The notes beneath the pieces were generated by a model. It had not been told where the DNA came from, did no database searches, and saw only the letters and a program-made list of their open reading frames with translations. This document shows, piece by piece, positions 16,745 through 24,316 of a stretch of DNA of 64,000 nt. Made by a program: the position numbers and the translations under genes. Source of the stretch: Clostridia bacterium (GTDB lineage: Bacteria > Bacillota > DTU025); the NCBI GenBank assembly GCA_034926675.1, contig JAYFQW010000012.1, positions 1 to 64,000 on the forward strand, read 5' to 3'. Each line of letters opens with the position of its first letter. Position 1 is the first letter of the stretch.

Positions 16745-17662
16745 ATGGGAAACGAGATATCAGAGGTCACACGCCGCTCCATTGTTGATTATCTAGTTGC
16801 GTCAGGTGTCGATTGGTCAGGTCGGCTACGGGAAGATGACTTCCTTGCCCGACTCTACGATCTGACACAGCTCTCGTCGGACGATTATCCGATGGGCAAT
16901 GCAGCTGACGATATTTGGCAGCATCGTGTCAATTGGCGAGATTGGGGCGACGACTGGGTGTTCCGTGATAGTCGTTTTGACCTTCTTCGCGCATCGGATG
17001 AAGAGTTTCTGCGCTTTCTCTGTGAGACCGCGCATCCGGTGGTTCGACTGAATGTCGAGGAAGCGCTTGATCTTGCTGAGGAGTACAACCATGAACTTGC
17101 TGCCGACGGCTGGTCGCTCGTTGAGAGAAAGAAGATTTCCGGCAAACCGGTCTTCGTTCCGCAGAGGCTCGGCCATCGAATGAAGGTGTTCCCCGAGCCT
17201 ACCGGATGGCAGAAGGTTGACCGCCAGCTGCAAGAAATGCGATTGCGGCTCGACACGGCTGAAACAGAGGAGCAGTACCAGGCGGTGGGACTTCTCTGTC
17301 GTGAAGTCCTGATCACCGTTGCACAGGAAGTCTACGATTCGCGCCGGCACGCGTCACCGGACGGCATGGCCCCAAGCGATACCGATTCTGCGCGGATGCT
17401 GGAAGCATTCTTCAGTGGCGAGCTCAAGGGATCTCCGAACGAAGAGGCCCGAGCGCACGCGAAAGCCGCGCTTCGCCTTGCACTTGCTCTGCAACACAAG
17501 AGGTCTGCCGACTATCGGATGGCCGCGCTCTGCGCTGAGGCAACGTCATCCGTTGTCAACATACTTGCTGTGCTCGGCGGGCGTCGCGGAAGATCCATGT
17601 GGGGTGATGACAAAGCGTCTAGCAGGCGTATCCAGAGGACGGGAAAGGGCGGGTGGTACTGA
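16745..17662 (+). CDS. AbiJ-NTD3-domain defence protein
   Basis: A ~305-residue protein carrying the AbiJ N-terminal domain 3: TRRSIVDYLVASGVDWSGRL, LYDLTQL, DIWQHRVNWRDWGDDWVF and FLRFLCETAHPVV in that order, followed by a helical C-terminal half (residues 160-285) that probably is the effector or HEPN-like part. AbiJ proteins are abortive-infection factors; the biochemical activity is not established. The ATG follows GAAGGTGA by 6-7 bases. The last ~25 residues are translated from the left half of the repeat at 17617-17702 and look unlike conserved protein, as if the native end were lost when the repeat was joined. Confidence 0.75.
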   Translation: MGNEISEVTRRSIVDYLVASGVDWSGRLREDDFLARLYDLTQLSSDDYPMGNAADDIWQHRVNWRDWGDDWVFRDSRFDLLRASDEEFLRFLCETAHPVVRLNVEEALDLAEEYNHELAADGWSLVERKKISGKPVFVPQRLGHRMKVFPEPTGWQKVDRQLQEMRLRLDTAETEEQYQAVGLLCREVLITVAQEVYDSRRHASPDGMAPSDTDSARMLEAFFSGELKGSPNEEARAHAKAALRLALALQHKRSADYRMAALCAEATSSVVNILAVLGGRRGRSMWGDDKASSRRIQRTGKGGWY

Positions 17663-17702
17663 TGGAGCCAACGGTGGCCGTTGATACGCAATGGCGTTAG
17701 GT
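17617..17702. repeat. attC-like inverted repeat, site 3 (best match)
   Basis: An 86 bp element with all four boxes of an integron attC site: R'' GTCTAGC (17617-17623, one change from RYYYAAC that leaves a G-T wobble), arm GCGTATC (17626-17632), complementary arm GATACGC (17683-17689) and R' GTTAGGT (17696-17702), which fits GTTRRRY exactly. Spacers between box and arm are 2 and 6 bases, and a C is extrahelical next to the left arm. The centre (about 50 bases) is not conserved. It overlaps the end of the AbiJ-like gene. Confidence 0.65.
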
Positions 17703-17731
17703 GGAGTGTCGCGCGAAGGGGGTGGCGCTAG

Positions 17732-17899
17732 GTGCTTCCAGAGGGACTGCGTGGCCCCGGCAAGACTATGGCTTGGGCCTCACCGGAGTCTTTTCTTGAG
17801 GAGAACTCGCGCTGGTACCCGCGTCTAGATCCGAACTTCATTCTGCAGATGTGCTTCGAGATGCCCGACCACATTGATGGCCTCTTCCCGCGTTTTTAA
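17732..17899 (+). CDS. small hypothetical ORF (55 codons)
   Basis: An uninterrupted frame from GTG 17732 to TAA 17899, product LPEGLRGPGKTMAWASPESF..., ending HIDGLFPRF. It starts 30 bases after the R' box of the repeat at 17617-17702, the same spacing seen for other genes in the array. A GGGGGTGG sequence lies about 8 bases upstream. I recognise no family; it could be a small cassette protein or the tail of a lost gene. Confidence 0.35.
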   Translation: MLPEGLRGPGKTMAWASPESFLEENSRWYPRLDPNFILQMCFEMPDHIDGLFPRF

Positions 17900-17997
17900 C
17901 CGTTGTGTCATGATGCTGTACGGATCACATCAACGGCAGGGTGGGTATATGATCACGTCCGATAAACGCAGATACGTAATATGGAGGTGATTATCAG

Positions 17998-18393
17998 GTG
18001 ATCTACGTAGGTCATTTCTCATTTTCGAATGATGGTGCACAGGGTTCAGGCGAGAATGAAGCACATCACGGCTATTTTACAGCCGTCAACGAAGCCGAGA
18101 GTGTTGAAGAGGCCATTGAAAGATTTGCAGTACTAATTCGTCGGTTGCATCAGGAAGATGATATGTTTACAGGGGTTGATGAGGTATTTCTGGACGCTTG
18201 CGTTGAATGCCGTGAGATTCCCGAGTCTGGGTTTTTAGCCCACTTCGTGCAGTGGACTGGTACGGAAGTCGGCAGTATTTCCACGGCGATTCGGGGGGCT
18301 ACCGACGAGCAAGCAGTCGCCTATCATATCGTGTCCGATGAGGAGAGCGATGAGGACGGAGGCACCGTAGAAGCATTCGTAGTATTTGACTAA
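17998..18393 (+). CDS. hypothetical acidic protein (131 aa)
   Basis: Small, strongly acidic cytoplasmic protein (many Asp and Glu, no signal or membrane segment) starting MIYVGHFSFSNDG and ending EAFVVFD. The GTG start is well supported by GGAGGTGA 7 bases upstream. Base composition here (17900-18420) is clearly lower in GC than the neighbours, a sign of separate origin. No family recognised. It lies 31 bases before the GmrSD-like fragment and between two attC-like repeats; it may be an immunity or regulatory partner, but that is only positional. Confidence 0.6.
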   Translation: MIYVGHFSFSNDGAQGSGENEAHHGYFTAVNEAESVEEAIERFAVLIRRLHQEDDMFTGVDEVFLDACVECREIPESGFLAHFVQWTGTEVGSISTAIRGATDEQAVAYHIVSDEESDEDGGTVEAFVVFD

Positions 18394-18423
18394 AAAACAC
18401 TGCAGTAATGTCGCACGCGTCAA

Positions 18424-19713
18424 ATGGCCTCCACGTATCTATGCGGTGAGGGCTCAGATATGCTTTTGTCGTCAGCGGCCTATTCTGCCGGCTTCAACTT
18501 CAGCCTGGACTGGCTGCTCCGCAATGTAACCACGGTCATAGCGGGGGATGCGCTATTCTCAACCCTGCGCAGGGTGGACGAGCCTACTTTCCAGAAAGGA
18601 CTCGATAGAACAGAGCACGCTGTGGATTACCTTCTCAATCTGATCTCCAGTCGCCTAGGTCTAGACCACGACGCTGTTCTTGGCGGCAGATATGCGTTGC
18701 CAGTGATGACGAGATACGTTGATACCCGCGGCAGCAGACTCCTGGATCACCGCGAACAAGGCAAGCTGCTCTATTGGTATGTTCACTCTTTCCTGTGGGG
18801 ACGTTTTACGAGTTCCGTTGAATCCACTCTCAATCAGGACCTCCACCTCATAGATAGTTCGCCTGAAAGCATCGATCGCCTGATTGAGCAGTTGCGCCGA
18901 TCACGAGGAGAACTCTTGGTTAGGCCTGAGGACTTCGATGCCTGGAGCCTTGGAGCTAGGTTCTACCCGATGCTCTACCTTATGACCAGAACTTGCCGCT
19001 CGAAAGACTGGGGAACAGGCAATGAGCTGTCCGCTCACCTTCTGGGCAGGGGCAGTGTCCTCAACGTCCACCACGTGTTCCCAGAGTCCGTTCTCTACGA
19101 GGCCGGCTATTCACGCCCCGAGGTCAATGCCATCGCTAACTTCTGTTTCCAGACACAAGAGACGAATCTCGCTCTCAGCGATAGGGCGCCTGAGATCTAC
19201 TTCTATGAAGTGAAGCAGAAACAGCCTGGCGCCCTTGAATCCCAGTGGATACCCATGGACGAGGACCTTTGGAAGCTAAGCAACTACCGTCAGTTCCTGG
19301 CAACTCGCCGTGAACTGCTCGCGGATGCTGCGAATCGTCTCCTGGGATCACTATTCGCCGGTGAGATAGGCCTTTCTGATCTGACAAGCCTGCCGCAGGC
19401 GCCAGCCACCACCGAGCAAATGCTGGCCGATCCCGAACTCATAGATCTGAGGAACTGGCTCGAGGAGCGCGGTATGCCGATGCCGGAGTTTCATTGCGAG
19501 GTTGTAGATCCCAAGTCCGACGATTTCGTAGCCAGTGTCGATGCGGCATGGACTAGTGGGGTTCAGTCGGAGCTTAGTGAACCAGTTGCATTGATTTTGG
19601 ACGATATGCAGAAGGTGGCAGCGCCGCTCAGTCAGCTTGGATACAGGTTGTTCACAAGTATCGAAGAACTTCAGTTCTACCTTGCAGATACCTTGAACGG
19701 TGATCACAGATGA
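18424..19713 (+). CDS. GmrSD-type endonuclease, C-terminal half (DUF1524 HNH)
   Basis: Corresponds to the C-terminal part of DUF262-DUF1524 (GmrSD-like, type IV restriction) proteins. Typical blocks are RTEHAVDYLLNLISSRLGLD, ARFYPMLYLMTR, and the HNH-type nuclease centre LNVHHVFPESVLYE with FQTQETNLALSDRAP (His-His near residue 216, Asn near 245). The N-terminal DUF262 domain, which binds and hydrolyses nucleotides in GmrS, is missing, and there is no room for it upstream because the hypothetical gene ends 30 bases before. The start ATG at 18424 lacks a clear ribosome binding site. It may be a truncated, inactive gene or a standalone nuclease domain. Confidence 0.7.
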   Translation: MASTYLCGEGSDMLLSSAAYSAGFNFSLDWLLRNVTTVIAGDALFSTLRRVDEPTFQKGLDRTEHAVDYLLNLISSRLGLDHDAVLGGRYALPVMTRYVDTRGSRLLDHREQGKLLYWYVHSFLWGRFTSSVESTLNQDLHLIDSSPESIDRLIEQLRRSRGELLVRPEDFDAWSLGARFYPMLYLMTRTCRSKDWGTGNELSAHLLGRGSVLNVHHVFPESVLYEAGYSRPEVNAIANFCFQTQETNLALSDRAPEIYFYEVKQKQPGALESQWIPMDEDLWKLSNYRQFLATRRELLADAANRLLGSLFAGEIGLSDLTSLPQAPATTEQMLADPELIDLRNWLEERGMPMPEFHCEVVDPKSDDFVASVDAAWTSGVQSELSEPVALILDDMQKVAAPLSQLGYRLFTSIEELQFYLADTLNGDHR

Positions 19714-19922
19714 AAGTGTGCTAAAGGCACTCGGCCCAAGCACCTATCGCATCAGCTTCATCTGTTCTTGGAGTAGGTGCAGCTATGAAAGATAGCGCCC
19801 CTGGTGGACTCTCCGCTCTCATCATGGCAGTGCTGGCGTTGAGAGCATCTAGTGGACTAGCTCGCACGAGGTCTCAGGGTAAGGCGTTGGGGCATCGGCT
19901 GGGTGGTGCACAATCATCTCAG

Positions 19923-20013
19923 GCATAGCAAGCGTATCCAGCGTACGGGGTGGAGACGTGGTGTTTCTTTCGGTAGCTGGGAGCGCCGCCGCTGATACGC
20001 AAGGACGTTAGGT
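19923..20013. repeat. attC-like inverted repeat, site 4
   Basis: A 91 bp element: left box GCATAGC (19923-19929), arm GCGTATCCAGC (19932-19942), complementary arm GCTGATACGC (19991-20000) and right box GTTAGGT (20007-20013), an exact GTTRRRY. The arms are identical to those of the site at 15670-15758 and nearly identical to those at 17617-17702; the centre differs. The SEFIR gene starts 33 bases after the right box. Confidence 0.65.
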
Positions 20014-20045
20014 CGACCAGACCTTTCGGACGATGGGGATTGTTC

Positions 20046-20252
20046 ATGTCAGTCTTCATCTCATATTCGTGGGACGACGATGCTCATCAGGAGTGGGTAC
20101 GCTCGCTTGCTGAACGCCTGCGATCTGACGGAGTGGATGTGACTCTAGATCGTTGGGAAACCGTCCCTGGAGATCAGTTGCCGGAATTCATGGAGCGGGC
20201 CATCCGCGAGAATGATTTTGCCATCATTATCTGCACGCCTCGGTATAAGGCT
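20046..20252 (+). pseudogene. SEFIR/TIR-domain protein, cut by IS256-family insertion
   Basis: The first 69 residues of a SEFIR/TIR-like signalling domain: MSVFISYSWDDDAHQEW, LAERLRSDGVDVTLDRWE and FAIIICTPRYKA. In bacteria this domain is usually the NAD-degrading or signalling part of antiphage proteins. After codon 69 the sequence runs directly into the terminal inverted repeat of the IS element at 20253. The remainder of the gene is not found on the far side of the IS, so insertion was accompanied or followed by a deletion. The gene should be non-functional. Confidence 0.75.
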
Positions 20253-20395
20253 GGTCACGTCTTCTTAAGTGGTGTAAATCGCTTCTGCGATTCTCCTCGG
20301 AGTCGATCCTCGCTAGTCTCCTCCGGTCGGTTTGTGTGTACAGTTTGCCTATTCGTCAGATACGGAAACGCGGACAGCAATGCCTCGGCCGGTGG

Positions 20396-20445
20396 GCGCC
20401 GCCCCGCAAGGAGCCGCATAGGGGGCTCCTTGCGGGCGGCGGCGC
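20396..20445. terminator. long GC-rich hairpin near the IS256 copy A terminus
   Basis: GCGCCGCCCCGCAAGGAGCC is followed by a short loop and GGCTCCTTGCGGGCGGCGGC, giving an almost complete ~20 bp stem. The same structure, with compensating changes, lies at 63450-63500 in copy B. There is no T-run, so it may stop transcription or translation entering the element rather than act as a classical intrinsic terminator. Confidence 0.5.
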
Positions 20446-20515
20446 TGTGTAGAGCGAGACTCATACGATCGTGTTCAGCCTGCCTAAAGGCAACTATCTC
20501 GACTCGATCAAGGGT

Positions 20516-21529
20516 CTACTCCACTGGGGGCAGCGCCACAGCTGCATCGACTGGCGGCAGCAGCTTGCCCATGGATTCCTGGCTGAAATACCTGCGCAGT
20601 ACGATCCATTCATCGTTCTGCGCTATCATCACCGATCCAAGAAGCCTGAGCGCTGAATCGGCGTTAGGGAAAATGCCTGCTACGTTCGCGCGGCGCTTGA
20701 TCTCCTTGTTCAGCCTCTCAAGAGGGTTTGTTGAGTGAGTCTGACTGTGGTGTTCCTTTGGAAACGCCATGTACGCTAGGATATCGTCTTCGCATGCGCA
20801 GAGCATTTGCGCTACCTTGGGAAACCTACCTTCCAGGGTAACCGCAACTTGCCGGAACTGAGCCTTGGCGGTCGCCTGGTCGGGTTGAGCGAGTATCGTC
20901 CGGATGTAGGCTGCAACCATTTGCTGCGCGGCCCGGGGCACACGGGCAAGCGCGTTGCGCATGAAATGCACCGTGCACCTTTGTCACGACGCCCCTAGGA
21001 AAGCCTTCTGTATCGCTTTCTTCAGTCCTTCGTGGGCATCGCTTGTCACAAGCTTCACTCCGCTAAGCCCGCGAGATACCAGGCCTTTTGGGAACTCATG
21101 CCAGAACGCCTCGGTTTCGCAAGGCCCTATGGCGAAACCGAGAATCTCACGATCCCCGGTCATCTTGACGCCGAGCGCTATCACCAGAGCCTTGCTTACG
21201 ACGCGATGATCGGACCTCACCTTCAGATACGTCGCATCCAGCCATAGGTACGGGTAGGGCCACTCAAGCGGCCTGCTGAGAAAGAGGTTGACCTCCCCGT
21301 CCAGTTCCCTGGCGATCCGCGAAACCTCGCTCTTGTCAATGCCGTCCAAGCCCAGAGCCTTAACGAGTTCGTCCACCTTTCGAGTGCTGACCCCGTGAAC
21401 GTACGCCTCCTGGACTACTGACAGGATAGCCTTCTCCGTCATTCTCCGGGGCTCCAGGAAGCTTGGAAAGAACGTTCCCTCCCTGAGCTTGGGTATCCTC
21501 AGGTCCAGCTCGCCCACTCGCGTCTCCAA
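20516..21529 (-). pseudogene. IS256-family transposase, copy A (5' truncated, nonsense codon)
   Basis: Mutator/IS256-type DDE transposase. Visible blocks: RIPKLREGTFFPSFLEPRR, VDELVKALGLDGIDKSEVSR, YLWLDATYLKVR (first catalytic Asp), TSDAHEGLKKAIQKAFLGAS (second Asp) and HSTNPLERLNKEIKRR (the Glu region). The N-terminal ~100 residues are gone. At 20984-20986 a TGA replaces the TGG (Trp) found at the same place in copy B (GAS-W-QRCTVHF), splitting the frame in two without a shift. The copy cannot make a full transposase. Confidence 0.85.
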
Positions 21530-21544
21530 TGGCCGATCTATCTG

Positions 21545-21773
21545 TTGCTATGCGCATTGTTTGCCTACGAGGTGTCGAAGACGGGGCTCATCCCCTTTGC
21601 ATGTCGAACGGCACTGCTTCTCGGCCTCGTTGTCTGCGCCTTCATGTCCGTACAAAAACATCGCACGGGCCCAGAAGGAACCGGGCAAGAGACGTCGAAG
21701 TATAAAGTATGTTCGGACATAGGTGTTATCAGGTCCAGACAAATGCGGTCTTACGAAAGGAGCTGACGCGTTC
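21545..21773 (+). pseudogene. C-terminal fragment of a membrane protein next to the IS256 end
   Basis: A short frame encoding LCALFAYEVSKTGLIPFACR followed by a hydrophobic segment (TALLLGLVVCAFMSV) and a polar tail. It begins exactly where IS256 copy A is truncated and has no start signal, so it looks like the tail of a membrane protein whose front was removed. The family is not recognisable. The stretch up to 21773 also carries the AAAGGAG ribosome binding site (21756-21762) of the next gene. Confidence 0.4.
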
Positions 21774-23327
21774 ATGTACCTACACAAGTTCACGGGGAAG
21801 ATGCCGAAGAGTATGATGATGCTTGTCCTTGTGTGCGTGCTGTCTATGTGCCTTGGCCCCATGACGAATACTGTTGTCGGGGCTCCTGGCAAGGCTGGTG
21901 TTTCCGAAGCGGTAATCGCACAGGGAGCGGATGCGGTGACGCTCGACCCGCAGAAGCAGTCGGACACGGATACAGGCAACGTCTGCAACAGCATCTACGA
22001 CCCGGTGCTTCTGCGCGATCACGACATGTCTATTCGACCTGCGTTGGCGACGGACTACAAGAGGATAAGCGCTACTGAGTGGGAGTTGAACCTCCGCCGA
22101 GATGTGAAGTTCCATAACGGCGAGCCTTTCAATTCGGAAACCGTCAAGTTCACCTTCGATCGGGTCAAGGATCCTGCTACTCGGGCACTTGCGGCCTCGT
22201 ACTTCTCATCGATCCTGAAGTGCGATGTTGTAGGTCCCTACACAGTCCGTTTCACCACGGACGGGCCGGATCCGATCTTTTTGGCACGCATGACCAACCT
22301 GCTTGTCGTACCTCCTAAGTACATCAAGGAGAAGGGCGACGACTACTTCGGTCGAAACCCTGTTGGAACAGGCCCATACCGTTTCGTGCAATGGGTTCGC
22401 GATGATAGAGTAGTAGTGGTAGCATACGATCAGTATTTCCGCGGAAAGCCCGCAGTTGACCGGATTACCTGGAAGGCCGTGCCAGAGATGGCCACCAGAA
22501 TAGCAGGTCTGCAGAGCGGCGAGATAGACCTTGTGCAGGCGATCCCTGCCGATCAGGTAGGGGTGCTCAAGGCTTCGCGCAATGTCACCGTTGTGACGAC
22601 GCCTTGCGCGCAGATCCAGATGCTCAACTTCAACATCGATGCTCCGCCGGCGGACAATAAGTACTTCCGACTGGCTGTAGCCCACGCTGTTGACCCCAGA
22701 CCCATCGTAGAGGGCCTGATGAGCAACCACGCAACCGTTCTGGATATCCCGATTGCAGACGTCATTCCCAACGCTCCGAAGGGAATCAAGCGACTGCCTT
22801 ACGATCCGGCAAAGGCCAAGGAGTACCTTGCCGAGGCGGGTTATCCTTCAGGTGTCTCCGTGGAGATGATCTGTCAGAATGGCAAGTACCCAATGGACAA
22901 GGAGATCGCTCAGGTTCTGGCCCAGCAGCTCAGCCAGGTGGGTATCAGAGTCACCCTGAAACCCACCGAATTTGGGCAATTCCAAACGCTAGTCAAGACC
23001 AGGAAGATATCGCCCATCTACACCAGCGGAGGAAACAACGTCTGGTTCGACGCCGATCCCCAGGTGACAGCATTCTACGCCAGCAATGGGCCGATATCGA
23101 CCTACTCCAACAAGACCCTAGACGATCTGGTCATCAAGGGAAGGACAAGCCTTGACGCCAAGGAGAGACTGGCCATATACGAGAAGGCGTACACCATGGT
23201 GCGCGACGAAGCCGCGGGCATAGGGATCATCCAGTATACGCTGCTTTCGGCGATCAGCAACAAGGTGAGCTGGGCTCCTCGACCTGACGGGCGTATTAGG
23301 GCTTACGAGATAGGCCTGAGCAAGTAG
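21774..23327 (+). CDS. dipeptide/oligopeptide ABC transporter substrate-binding protein
   Basis: Extracytoplasmic solute-binding protein family 5 (DppA/OppA-like). It has a signal sequence (KMPKSMMMLVLVCVLSMCLGPMT), then the family motifs VTLDPQKQSDTDTGNVCNSIYDPV, WELNLRRDVKFHNGEPFN, NPVGTGPYRF and the closing lobe with YDPAKAKEYLAEAGYPSGV. Length (~517 aa) is normal. The ATG at 21774 follows AAAGGAG by 11 bases; the frame upstream to 21723 has no better signal. It heads the cluster with two permeases directly downstream and delivers a peptide or modified amino acid to them. Confidence 0.9.
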   Translation: MYLHKFTGKMPKSMMMLVLVCVLSMCLGPMTNTVVGAPGKAGVSEAVIAQGADAVTLDPQKQSDTDTGNVCNSIYDPVLLRDHDMSIRPALATDYKRISATEWELNLRRDVKFHNGEPFNSETVKFTFDRVKDPATRALAASYFSSILKCDVVGPYTVRFTTDGPDPIFLARMTNLLVVPPKYIKEKGDDYFGRNPVGTGPYRFVQWVRDDRVVVVAYDQYFRGKPAVDRITWKAVPEMATRIAGLQSGEIDLVQAIPADQVGVLKASRNVTVVTTPCAQIQMLNFNIDAPPADNKYFRLAVAHAVDPRPIVEGLMSNHATVLDIPIADVIPNAPKGIKRLPYDPAKAKEYLAEAGYPSGVSVEMICQNGKYPMDKEIAQVLAQQLSQVGIRVTLKPTEFGQFQTLVKTRKISPIYTSGGNNVWFDADPQVTAFYASNGPISTYSNKTLDDLVIKGRTSLDAKERLAIYEKAYTMVRDEAAGIGIIQYTLLSAISNKVSWAPRPDGRIRAYEIGLSK

Positions 23328-23383
23328 TATGGACTCCTCAGTAACAAGAATTGAGTCGGTGGCGTGATAGGGAGGGTCATCGG

Positions 23384-24316
23384 GTGTTCAGATACGTAGC
23401 AAAGCGCATTTTATTTGCCGCACTCACGATCCTGGGTGTAGTAACGATTGTGTTCGTTCTGCAGCGAACAACCGGTGATCCTATTGCCACCCTGCTCCCG
23501 CCTGACGTTCCGCTGGAGGAGCAGGCTAAGTTGCGGTCGGCGCTCGGCCTTGATCAGCCGATCCACGTGCAGTATGGCAAGTTCCTTGCAGGCTTAGTAG
23601 GGGGCGATCTTGGGTACTCCTACCGGCAGGGCGCTCCCGCCCTCGGCTTGGTGCTGGAGCGCGTCCCGTCAACATTCAAGCTCGCGTTTGCAGGAATGCT
23701 CGTTGCAACAGCTATAGGAATACCCGCAGGCGTACTGGCTGCAGTGTATCGTGGTACTGTTGGTGATCGTATCGTAATGTCACTGGCTCTGGTTGGGCAG
23801 GCAATGCCGGTCTACTGGACCGGCATCCTGCTCATCCTGTTATTCTCAGTCAGATTGCGCTGGCTTCCGGTGATCAGCGACGGCGGATTCGTGTCGATGA
23901 TCATGCCGGCGTTGGCTGTGGGCGGATACTCAGCTGCCCGAATAGCGCGTATGACTCGCTCGAGTATGCTGGAAGTGCTTCGAACGGACTATGTGAGAAC
24001 TGCACGCAGCAAAGGCCTGCGTAACAATGTGGTCATAGTGGAACACGCTCTCAGGAATGCCCTGATTCCCATCGTGACGGTGCTAGGCATGGAATTCGGG
24101 AGCCTTATGGGAGGATCGGTGATTGTGGAAAGCGTGTTCGCGTGGCCGGGCGTAGGGCGGCTGGCGGTGAACGCGATCATGGGCCGCGATTACCCTGTTG
24201 TCCAGGCCGTGGTTGTGGTGGTGTCAGCCATCTTCGTGCTGATAAACTTAGGAGTTGATCTGACATATGGCCTCTTGGATCCGCGCATTAGTATCGCGAA
24301 CACCACAAAGCGCTGA
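23384..24316 (+). CDS. dipeptide ABC transporter permease (DppB type)
   Basis: Inner-membrane permease with six hydrophobic segments and the DppB signatures: N-terminal RYVAKRILFAALTILGVVTI, the LGLDQPIHVQYGKFL loop, and the EAA loop DYVRTARSKGLRNNVVIVEH that contacts the ATPase. The GTG at 23384 lies 8 bases after GGGAGG; an in-frame start at 23351 has none. It overlaps the next permease by 50 bases, so the two subunits are translationally coupled. Confidence 0.92.
   Translation: MFRYVAKRILFAALTILGVVTIVFVLQRTTGDPIATLLPPDVPLEEQAKLRSALGLDQPIHVQYGKFLAGLVGGDLGYSYRQGAPALGLVLERVPSTFKLAFAGMLVATAIGIPAGVLAAVYRGTVGDRIVMSLALVGQAMPVYWTGILLILLFSVRLRWLPVISDGGFVSMIMPALAVGGYSAARIARMTRSSMLEVLRTDYVRTARSKGLRNNVVIVEHALRNALIPIVTVLGMEFGSLMGGSVIVESVFAWPGVGRLAVNAIMGRDYPVVQAVVVVVSAIFVLINLGVDLTYGLLDPRISIANTTKR

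Larger units (their letters stand above)
20253..21545 (-). mobile_element. IS256-family element, copy A (right end intact, left end deleted)
   Basis: The element reads on the minus strand. Its transposase-3' end starts at 20253 with GGTCACGTCTTCTTAAGTGG, matching the right end of copy B (63643 read backwards: GGTCACGTCTTGTCAAGTGG). The other terminus and the first part of the transposase are missing: the sequence changes to unrelated DNA around 21540-21560. A strong hairpin lies at 20396-20445 between the gene and the terminus. The element split a SEFIR gene and borders a truncated membrane-protein fragment. Confidence 0.8.
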
